Origin: Halichondria panicea
Lineage: Eukaryota; Porifera; Demospongiae; Suberitida; Halichondriidae
Reading direction: 5' to 3'
DNA length: 64,000 bases
Assembly: GCF_963675165.1 (NCBI RefSeq)
Contig: NC_087378.1
Coordinates: 5,017,205 to 5,081,204 of the forward strand
The notes under the pieces were generated by a model. It ran no database searches. It had not been told where the DNA came from and worked only from the letters and a program-made list of their open reading frames with translations. Shown one piece after another: positions 14,101 through 26,100 of the stretch (its first letter is position 1; each line of letters starts with the position of its first letter). The position numbers and the translations under genes were made by a program.

Positions 14101-17100
14101 CAAACAGTGGAACGTTACTTATAACACATCTCAATCGGACACATTACAAATAGTTGACTTACCAGCTACGATAACCCTGTCGTGCTTCCCAGTTAAATCA
14201 CCAATTTCACAAGCTCCAGGTGAGGCAGGAGTGCAATCTTGGGTGTAGTTAGAATTAAAGTCAAAATGTGGACCTACATTGCCTGTTGTATTACACATTC
14301 CAATTCGATATTCCTCCCCTGGCTGAATGAGTGGATAAAAAAGCTGTTAATTATGTCTCGAGGCGTCGCCACATAAGGGATACAGTAAAGCTGACTGTGT
14401 GTTTGTGTGTGTGTTCCAGCTGTAGTAACTGCTCAACGGTTGCAATGCGATGAAACTAACAGCTTCTATAGGCTTCTAGCCACATTCTCTTGGATTTTGA
14501 TTCGTGGATTTGCAAACTAAAGCTTTGTTCTCCAGTTATGGCTAATTTCACTTACAGTGAAGGCTGTTGCAGTCTCTTTAGAATCTTTCGTAGCACCATC
14601 TGTTCGTACAAAGTTTCTATTCAACTTATAAGTTAGTCTTGCACAAATGCAAACATTTAGTACGTAAAATAACGTTATATCTTCTAATACTTTTTGAGCG
14701 AAAGCAAAACATGGCGAGGGGCATTAGAACAGCGCCACTCGTTCACACAGTTGACAAAGTATTCTGAATAAATTACAGACAAAATATACTAATTCATAAC
14801 AAATCAGTGTAGATGCACAGCGCTAGCTAGACTTGAGTTGTATAGTCAAATGTTGGTTTGTGAAAGCATTCCACTCTGCAGCATTTCTATTTTCGGAGGC
14901 AGGCTAGTGTCAACTACCAAGCATAGCTAGGCATTAGTGTTTGCTCATGAATATTCATGAGTATTTATTTTGTCAATTTTTTCCTCTTTGCAGTCCTAAA
15001 GAGTCTGCAGTATATGTTTGTGAATAACAATGCTAGTGCTATTGTAATGTGTAATGACTTTTAAAGATGCATGCATGACATCAAAACCATAAGTATATGA
15101 ATCTATAAAGATTGACACCATTTTATGTGAGCAGCAAGTACTTGAAGCAAACTATAACCATGTCCTCATTATCCTCACTGTACTAGTCGATCTACAGTCA
15201 AGAATATATAGCACATAACAAAGTCTAGATCTAGTGTTGCCTTGAGTGTTGCCACGGCTACTATTGTACTCTAGTTGGGCGGATCTAGCAGAGCGTAGGT
15301 AGTGAAAAAAAGGTCATAATTAGCAGATAGGTCAAGTGGTGTCTGACCTCCTCTATTTTGCCTTACCCAGTTTAAAATTTGGTGTCAAAATATTTTAGTA
15401 ATTGTGTTCTGCGGTTTTGATGTGTTTCTTGTCTACAAATCATATGCATCTTCATAGTCATTTCATTTGTGTACAAAACAATAGCAATGGAGTAGATATT
15501 CATATAATTATTGTGCAGTAAGTATACTCTTTCTTGGTGCTACAAAAGAGATCACAAAAACTCATGAATTATTATTCATGAGGAAACGAACCTTAATGTT
15601 GCCGTAACTAGGTCATATTTTACAAAATTTCCTTATTCAAAAGTTCTAATTTAGAAGTGATACGCTCCAACCAGCTAAAAATAAGTTAACATTTTCCAGT
15701 CAATGGCGCTAACCACGTACATAAAGCATTAATGAAGCCATAATGGACCACAGACCACCATAGAACTCTTTCGGGGCCATTATTGACGCAAATATACCTT
15801 AGATTACACTATATCTATAGCTATTACTTTCCTTCTTAATCCACTTCGAAGTCATTATTTTACTGAACATTTACTGTTATCTGAGTTAGTTAAAATCTGC
15901 TAAGATCGAGTTAGCGCAGTTGATCCCAAGCTCTACTCCTTTAACAATAAGCAAACAATAAGGGGAGTAAAAGTGGGTGTGAGGTGATCGAGGCTAGATA
16001 TATGCAATTAGCAAAGTTACTAAATGTACTTACTGCAGTCTCGTGAATATGCCAGTTGTGGTCCACACTTGAATTCCTGTCATTGATCCAAAACAATTTA
16101 CCCCATATAGCAACGTTACGACCAGTCATTTGTCTTAGATAGATGGTACCAGCAACAGGACTGATTAATCTTGCTTGAAGTGTTGTAACCATATCTGTAT
16201 GTATACAATGTACCATAGGTAACTAACCTGAAGTGTGGATTACGATTTTGACTCATTGACTAATTTCTATAATAGCTATATATAAGCCAAGTCCAGGTCT
16301 CTATTCGAAACTCGGAGGCCTGAGGCTATGCTGTAGAAACTTGATTATTAGCGCTTTCTCGATTATAAGAGTACCTTTATTTTAAGCGCCAGAGGTCTAT
16401 ATATAATAGTTATAGGCTGAGTCCAAGGTCTCTATGGGGTTTTGAGACCCAAAGGCCCGAGGCTGTAGCATCTCGAGCGTAGCGAGGGTGCTACTAAGGG
16501 CCTAAGGGTCTCAAAACTCCATAGTGACCGTTGGACGAGGCCTATAACTGATTTAGAATAGTGCTAAGCAAGCTAAGCTATTATTAACACAAAGAAGACT
16601 CTGTTTCTACAAACCTCAAGCAACATTAAAGCTTTGCTCTGGCTCGTCTACATAAAAAAAACTCACACTGAAGGCAGTTTGTCATGTTTCCGTCTCTTTC
16701 ATAGCAAAAATGGTTAATAGAAAGTTGCTATTCTACTTAGTAGTTAGCTCTGCACTAGAGCACTAGCTATTGGTAGCTGCAAGAGTGAGATTAAAGCTAC
16801 AAAGCGGCACTGCAAGACTTTTAAAAATTAGTTTTTAATAATGCACTGCATCATCGTTACTATGACTTCAACATAAACTGTGTGTACTTGTGCATGTATA
16901 AAATAGATGTTGCTAAGCATTCCATGTATGATTGTATGTATCATGTAAAAAATGTTAAATGTGACAGTGCCAATGAAAAGGACCTTAACGCGGGCATTTT
17001 TGAATCAGTTTTTATTGTTGAATCGGATAGAGCGTCCTTTAAGCTTCAAAATGATACCAAGATCGACCTCCTAGCTACTTTCTTTCCGGAGATAGGTTCG

Positions 17101-20100
17101 AGGGAACGCTACGAAGGTATTGCAACGCCCTCTTGAGTAAATGACGCTCAAACGTCATGAATAATTGAAGTTCAATTATTGCCTTCCGGGCACTTCCGTA
17201 TACTCATAAAGCTTAGTAAAAGATGTTCTGGAGAAGACAAGTTAGTTAGATGAAGGCTAGGCGTTCTAGGACTCTCTAGCTAGCTAGTATAGCTATGTAG
17301 CTGGATTGCTTGGCACCTAGGAAGGATCTTTGAAGAAATAAAGAGCCAAAGACTCCCGTCGCTCGAATGGTAAGCTCTCATGTCTTGTTATAAGCTTGTA
17401 CTTATTATCTGTGTAATGTATCAGTCTTATAAAAGATCCCTCACTTGTATGGAGCCTACAGAAAGTGTCTCTGTCCTTCATACAGCTTAAAGGAAGCCTA
17501 AGTGATCTATTATAGGTAGTATTTCACTTAGTATTCGTCCGTATCGATCTAAGGCTTGATCCAACCAGAGATTGAAGAGAGAGGGATATGAAACTTGATG
17601 ACGTGTACATACAATCCGTGTTGCCCAAAATGGGCGTGGCACATTGTCTTTACTGCAATTTCTATGTAAAATCATGTAAAATACTTTGTGGGACTGTATC
17701 TCTGGACTTGCTGCTACATATAGAACAAAGTTGATATTAAATGCAAGAGTAGACCTTTGGGAAGTGCAACAGCTCCTCAGCTAAAAGCCAAGAGACAGCT
17801 TGTTCGATCACTTCAACTTTTTTGACCTCTTGTACTTGTCCTGGAGCAAAATTTTGCAAAATTGTACACTAAAAATCGATTATACTTTCAGCATCAGAGC
17901 GATCTAGCCTTTGAGACAGGCACCACTACGTAGAATACATAGCTAACATTAAAACTCATCACTAAACCATCTTATGAAAACCAACTTGCTTTCTGCTACA
18001 GTCCCACAAAGGCTAGTATAGCCAATAAACCAGGGAATCTGGCGTTCTGGATTTTATTGCCATCAAATATATTTTAAAACAATCTGTGGCTAGTCAATTA
18101 TATGATCATAATTCTTCAAGTGAGTCATCCAGCTTCCCATGGGCCTGTTTTGTTTTATTTACAAATTAAACCGGCATTTTTATAGCAACACGGAGTGCCT
18201 AAACTTTTTACTCTGTTTTACATTGAGCACATAAGCTCACGTGATCTAGTTTCATATCCCCTTCTCTTCAATCTCTGATCCAACTTATTAGTAGCCTTAT
18301 AAGAAGCTTTCCTCCTTTAATTTAGTACTGGTATCACTGCCATTGTGCTTAGTAGTAACAGGCCTGATGGGATGGGTTATCACATCATGGACGGCCCAGG
18401 AAACTGCGTGGAATTGTCGTATAACATTTATATTGATGGTTCCCCCAGGTGGTGGTAAGTGTCAGAGGCCTGAGAAACGCTAGTCTATTGGCTAGAATGT
18501 AAGTGACATTGATATTGTGTCTTTCTTAACTTACTACTTATCTGTAGGTTGTTATGGAGTGTTTATGAGGACAAGTGGCACAGGATACGTATATCTAAAG
18601 AAACAAGAGTGGATCTACGCCAAGCTAGCTAGCTAGATAGCTGCTCTTTCTAATCTATTCTGTTGCTAAATTATGTTTGTTAAGAAGTGGAGCTATAATA
18701 TACCTGGCTCCTCTTGATGATTGTAAGTACTGGGCTGATGAAATAGTCCTGTACAAGTTGTCATCTTTTATTTGTTAAAATAATTAACATAATAGGGAAA
18801 TTCCCAGGGAATTTCCCCTCACGTAGACAGTAAATTTCATTGTAAAAAATGAACGTTCGGTGAGTTTCTTCAACGTCCGCGCTTGACCTGTTTAAGCTTC
18901 ATAGAGACCCAAATTTTTACAGGTAGGTAGAGGAAGGGTTGAAGTTAGCACCTGTGGAAAAACAATTTTTTGCCCATGTTTTTCATTTCTACTAAATTGG
19001 CCTATAGCTTAATTTGCCGCGTTAAGGTCCGTTTTCATTGGCACTGTCACAAATGCATGTAGTGAACATATAATGGACCTCCATAGAAGACCTCTGAATG
19101 ACTGAGAGGTCTCTATGAGAAATAAAGGACCTCCAAGTAACCAATCAAGTTGCACCATTTGTGACAAGCATTTTCTAAATAATAGTTATAGGCTGAATCC
19201 AAGGTCTCTATGGGATTATGAGACCCCGAGGGCCCGAGGCTGTAATGCCCCCCAGCGCAGCGAGGGCGCTACTAAGGCCCTTAGTGGGGTCTCATAATCC
19301 CATAGTGACCGTTGGATGAGGCCTATAACTGATTTAGAAGAGTGCTAAGCAAGCTAAGCTATATTAACACAAAGAAGACTTTACAACCAATAGTTTCTAC
19401 AAGTCTCAAGCAACGTTAAAGCTTCACTCTGGCTAAGTCTACATAAAAAATTGTTCACATTGAAGGCAATTTCCGTCTCTTGAGAATCATGCATAGCAAA
19501 AACTGCTAATAGAAAGTTGCTTTTCTACTTAGTAGTTAGCTCTGCACTAGAGCACTAGCTATTGGTAGCTGCAAGAGTGAGATAAAAGCTGCAAAGCTGC
19601 ACTGCAAAACACAAATACAAAAAAAATTATTTTTAATGATGCACTGCATCATCGTTACTATGACTTCAACATAAATGTTCATAGGCAAGCACATATAATG
19701 GACCTCTGTAGAAGACCTCTGCTGAGGTCTCTAAGTGAAATAAAGGACCTCTCAGTAACCAATCAGATTGCACCATTTGTGACAAGCATTTTCTATATAA
19801 TTTATGAAATAATGGACGGTGACGTCTTAGTGACCAACCAGATTGTGACAATTAACAAAGCTATGCATACCGCAATTACTAGAATGTTCTGCGAGCATCA
19901 AACATATGCGAACTTTGATCACTTCGCAACAATAAAAAAAGCAAAATAGTACTGGTAAAGACACACGATCCTTGCTAGAACGCAATTTAGATTGCAAAGG
20001 CTCAACTTTTCTGCTGATTTGTCTCATTCGCAAAGGTTTTTCATCAGAAAAATATTATACGATAACTGTCCATTAATTCTGATAACATGTACTAAGGGTT

Positions 20101-23100
20101 ATGAATCAAGTGCGGCGTTCCACTTGGCAAAGCAACCACGGGACCATGGGTGTTTTTTTAGAAATACAAAAAAACAGGAGAATGGCACACTACCAAGGGC
20201 GTATACAGAGAAGAGGGCATGCAACTCACTATGTACCGTACGTACTCATCCGACTTCGTATCAGAGGCCGGATATACTGCATCCAATATACGGACGTGAA
20301 CAAGTGGGCGGTGTTATTTACGGAGTTATAATTATGTGCATGTACACCAGAGCTGCCTTTGCTAGCTAGAAGAGAAGTGTCATGACCAGTCCTAGTCCAG
20401 CCAGGTCCAAGACAACCCCTTCGAGCGGGAAGTTAAGTGCTGGGTTAAAAAGTATCAGAGACTCAGGAAGACAGGTTTATTGTACCTAGGTTTCATCTTC
20501 TTAATCTTGGCGTTGCAACTGTTGGATGGTTTGCCTTTGCCTTTGACACTGCTAGTACGAGCTATACTGCTGCTGAGAACTAGTTCTACTATGCTGCAAT
20601 CGAGCTAGCTAGCTAACTAGCTACGTACCTGCAGATAAAAAAGACCTTGATTTACCTTGTGCGGTCAAAGATTACGCGTGGGTGATTTTTGTGGGCAGTT
20701 CTAAAAATAGCTCAATACGAAGTCGGATGATTCTGAGAATAGGGTGAGTTGCATGCCCTCTTCTCTGTATACGCCCTTGACACTACCAAGCATGATGCTT
20801 TGACATATATATTATTGACATAATTATACATGCAATAGTGCAGCATTATGATAGGTCAGCGTTATGGCCCTAAACCGAGACACGCAAGCGGTCAGAGGTT
20901 AAAGTAGTTTGTCAGTATGTCTGTAATTTCTGAGCATCGTGTCCGGGGCTGCTCTAGCTCCAACAGGGTCCTCACCAGGCAGTCAAAGCGCTGTTTTTAC
21001 AGCACGTATAGCCAACTTAGCCAACTATTAACTTCTTTTTTGTTATAAAACGTCCACACAAGCAGGCAAATGCTAAAGCTCACAACTACGACCTAAAATT
21101 GGAGAAAATGAAATGCAGATGTGCATGTGCAGCCTAAATAGACTGTGCATGCGCTCTATAGAGCATGCTTGGCTAGCTGTATTCATGGCTAGTTGTATTC
21201 ATGCAAAGTCGCAACGCTAGGCTCAGCTTAGTTTCTTTGCTGAATCTGTTGTGATCGTAGATCATTACCTAAAATCCCGGTATTCTGTTCCCTTGCGATG
21301 TGAGGATGGGCCACTATAGGCTTCATCACTGCTCATCATTTAGTTATTGTTACCCGAGGACGTGCCGCGGCCAGCAAGTCTGTCTGTTGGTTAGTTTGTC
21401 TATTTGTTTGTGATCTCTGAGTCTATACTCACCTGGCTGGCATAGCACTGCGTTTACAGCCTGGATAGCCTCCACACAGCAACAAGTTACTGGTTTTAAT
21501 GCTAAAGCTTCGTTTTCGAATAAAAGCGAGCAAAAGAAAAGAAGCTTGAACTCAGTTGCATGCAGCATGCATGGTTGGCTAGCTACACAAGGCCTTTATT
21601 TGAGGTACGTATTTACAGCTGAAGTACCGGGAACAATGGAACAGGGTCACTAAAGTGGAAAGCTAGAATTATGATTGTGGTTTAATATCCTGATCCTAGC
21701 CCCAAAACATACAACAGGAGCCATAATTATTTCTAAGACTCCAGGATTCTCTTTGCTGACTTTGCTGTGATCATTGTGGACTACTAACACTCTATTTTCG
21801 AAAGTTTCAGCATGCCTCTAGCTCCTGTTACTTGCTGCTTACCTGTGTACAACACTCTTTTGGTTGCTGTATATCTTTACATGTCAACAGCCGAGGGTTA
21901 GCACTTCAGTGCTCTAGTTACCAGTTACCCATGCTATACAACCAGGACGAGCGTTTATAGACTCGCAAGCCACTCCTTTTTCTCTGATTGGACGGGGCGG
22001 GAGAAAAAGGACTGGTGACTCTGGGCTACAGCTTGTGTATCTCAGGAATACTATTAGGTAATAATGTCACATGCAAATTATGCAATTTATTCTGACGCGT
22101 CAAAGCAGAGTCAAAGTTGAAGACAAGTATACACAGATATATCTAGCCAGCCTTTTGATAATATAGATCCTTGTACCACAGTGTCTGTTGTGTCACAACT
22201 TGTAGAAGCATGGAACAGCTGATGAACGTAGATATCTTGGCAGTCCTTCTTTGAAATGAGGAGTGACAGCGATTTCATAGATTTTGAGATAGCAATCTGA
22301 CAACTACTCTATGACTGTAGCAATTCAACTACTTCCCTCTGCCTTTATCTGTCTTGTATTGTACAGGTTATCAAAAGCGTTGGGCAACCAATAACACACT
22401 GATTTTCTGCTGCCAATTCTCATCCTGCTGGTCTCTTAGATGACTATGTCCTAGCTGAACGCCCGATGTCGTTATTATGCCTCGAGGCGTAGCCGCACGA
22501 GGGATACGGTAAAGCTGACTGTGTGTGTGTCTGTTCCAGCTGTAACTGCTCAACGGTTGCAATGCGACGAAAACTAACAGCTTCTATAGGCTTCTAGCCA
22601 CGTTCTCTTGGATTTTGATTCGTGGATTAGCAAACTAAAGCTTCTTTCTCTAGTTTGACTCACATTGAAGGCTGTTGCAGTCTCTTCAGAATCTTTCATA
22701 GCATCATCTGTTCGCACAAGCTTTCTATTCAACTTATGAGTTAGCCTTGCACTAAAGCAGCTAGCTTTTTGTTAGCTACAAGAGTCAGAAAGAGCTGCTA
22801 AAGAAGTTAGCTATTATAGTAGCCATTATTGAACTTGCAGGCACACCCCTTATTCTTGGATGTAATGCGCATGCGCGCTCAATAAAACGTTGTAAGAGAA
22901 TTCATTTTGAATCCCAGATCTTGGCAGAATCAATGTTCTTCTTTGTTGAGGCCCTGGTAAGCCACAAACCAACCTTTTCTGATAATTATTTTTAGACTGC
23001 TTGTTATAGATAGTACTTTCTGTGATTGAATTCTGTCTTTAATATTTATCTCACAGACTACTGCTTTGACAAAGGTTTGCTCCCACTGTTTGGTGACAGG

Positions 23101-26100
23101 CCATTTAAGACGATCAGTATGCGCTATTAACTGTGGACACCCCCCTTTCTTGTGAAACAATCAAGTACATTGCAAACGAGTGTTGCAAGCGTGTGCTTGC
23201 TAGTGCCTCTCGCCATGTTATGCTTTCGCTCAAAAAGTATTAGTGTTGTAGTAGTTTCTATAATGATTTTACATTAAAGTTAGCTTATCTATATAAACTC
23301 ACTGAGAAGAAAAGACTTATTTACATGCCTCTATTGTTGTTATCTATTGTATTATGTGGCTTACCAGGACCTCAAGAAAGAAGAAAATTGATTCTTCCAA
23401 GATCAGTTCAGTGTATATAATATCTATTGAGAAGAAAAGACTTGTGTACATGCATATTGTTATCTATATTGTTATAATTATGGTAGTGTTTTGTGGCTCT
23501 CAAGAAAAAGATGACTCTGCCAGGAGAATCTGGATTATGGATATTATTTTCTCACACGTGGGGAATGAGCGCGCATGCGCATTACATCCACAGGAATAAT
23601 TAAAGGGTGTATCCAAAGAGATCAATTTCACAAATGGCTACTAATGCTAGCTGTTTTAACAGATATTTTTTGACTCTTGTAGCTAACAAAAAGCTAGCGC
23701 TTTAGTGCAAGGCTAACTCATATGTTGAATAGAAAGTTTGTGCGAACAGATGATGCTATGAAAAATTCTGAAGAGACTGCAACAGCCTTCATGTGAGTCA
23801 AACTAGCCATAACTCAAGAAAGAAGCTTTGGTTTGCTAATCCACGAATCAAAATCCAAGAGAACGTGGCTATAAGCCTATAGAAGCTGTTAGTGTTGGTT
23901 GCATTGCAACCGTTGAGCAGTGACAGACAGAAACACACACAGTCAGCTTTACCGTATCCCTCGTGCGGCTACGCCTCGAGGCATAATTATTTACCTCTTC
24001 TATAACACTCTAATACTTTTGAGCTAAAGAAAAAACATGGCAAGAGGCATTAGCAAGCGCACGCTTGCAACACTCACTAGCATCCATTCTTAATCTATAG
24101 CTAAGAAGCCCGCGAGCCTTCAGTTGTTGCAGGCTACGCAATTCTACTACCTCACGCAATGTTTGGATCACGTGGAAGAATAACTATAAATAAACTCTAC
24201 CCAAATTCTGGTAGAGACAGAAGCTGTAGCCCAGAGTCACCAGTCCTTTTTCTCCCGCCCTCGTCCAATCAGAGAAAAAGGAGTGGCTTGCGAATCTAGA
24301 GCGTTTAGTGCTCTCGTTTATAGCATACAGGCAGTAAGGATTTAATAGCGCTATGCTATTGCAATGTAAGAGACTGGAACATTGTGTGTGTTGATCGTTT
24401 TGTATTTGTTAAGTAAATATTAAAATTAATTTTTGTGACGTAATGCCAGCCTAAGCCTGGATTGATTTTTTGTGATTGACCTCGTGGAGGACGAGTCTAG
24501 AAGTGGACGTTGTGTGTCTATGTACTGGTGTGTTGGCTCTTGTTATTAAAACTCAAGCTACCGTGAATAGGTAGTCCTACGTATATTGTTATCCGCTCGG
24601 TGACATGCAACATGGATTTGTTTTGCTAGCTAAATTCATACATTGACAGCAAAACAAAAAATTGGCTGTTGCAATGGGAACGAATTATCTCACAGTCCCA
24701 CGAACATAATTAGGATTGTGGATGAATCAATGTGCATGAGACCGAGTGTTTTATGAATATACAGGCACAAGCAAAGCACCAAGCTAGGGCCATGCAGTTG
24801 TCAATCAAATATTATTGCACAAAACACTAGCTTTATATCATGACGACCCTTTACCAAATCCCTTCCTCGAGGCTATGCGACCGTGTAATAAAATAAGGGC
24901 GTATACAAGAAGTTGTTGCCTTTTGACATCTGAGATCAAAGGAAATGCAGTATACGGCATATCGCACCAAAGTAGTTATTACATGGCAATTCATTTTGTG
25001 CCACAAACAGATTATTGGCCCTTGTAGAAGATAGTGCTGTTACCTCAATGGCAGAACGTTATGCCTAAGTACTAGCCATGACATACGCACTTACTGTCAG
25101 CTAGTGATACTTATGACAACATGCAAGCAGTGCATGCCCTTGACTACAATCTACTACTGGGCCAATAAACTGCTTAGCCTTCATGGCCATGTAATAACTA
25201 CCGTATATGCTTGATCAGGAGCCGCGGCTACTAAATGTTTCATTTTGCTGGAAGAGGAGGCTACAATTCAAGAGGGGCCACTGTTCAAGAGCGGCGTTTA
25301 TTAGCTCCAGATAATTTAGTTTGTCATCAAAAGTTGTTTTCACCTGCATAAACTTGAACTCTGCCATGAGAAAGTCTTTGTGAAGCACTAACAAGCTGCT
25401 ACTCATAGCTATGTACATGTAGCTAGCTGCTAGTAATAATTTTTATTGGCTGCCACGTGCAGAAATGCCAGAGTCAAAGTTCACTGAGGCTACTATTTGA
25501 GAGCGGCTACTAAATGTTTCATTTTGCTAGCAAAGGAGGCTACTATTTGAGTGCGGCCTTTATACAAGAGCGGCCTCTGATCAAGCATATACGGTAAATT
25601 TCTATTTTTAGGACTTCAATTTATCAGCCCACGATTGAATTCTGCTTACTACGTGTACTAGATAGTCACTTGCATGCCCTCTCTTCTTCTAGACGCCCTT
25701 GATATAACACAGAAGAACTGTATCACGAAAGAGACTGTATGACTTTATTACACCCATGTTACCTTGCCAACGTGATATAAGTACAAGCACAGACATGAGC
25801 ATGAGTTAATTATTTATCAATGAGCATGCAGTAAACAAGATACCTGACTGCTCATCCATATAGCGAATTGTTCCACACTCGAAGTTGGAGCTATCCAAAT
25901 GATGATGGATGACAACACTACGACCAACAATAGAGTAACGCCCTTCCAGTGCAAGGCCAGTGCTATCTACACCTGTCAACATCCCACCAGCTGGAATAGG
26001 ACCAAACTTCCCAAAAAGATCTCCTAACTCACATCTGTAAACAACAAACACATTAATTTAGCACACTCACTTGGCAGCCAACACTGGTACATGCGTTCGT

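Noticed and set aside
20101-20369. 125- and 76-residue frames near 20.1 kb
   Set aside because: They overlap each other in different frames and run into a terminal inverted repeat.
20395-20455. 5S rRNA-like stretch (GGGAAGTTAAGTGCTGGGTT)
   Set aside because: Only a short partial resemblance to the internal promoter region; the rest of a 5S gene is missing and it lies inside a MITE-like element.
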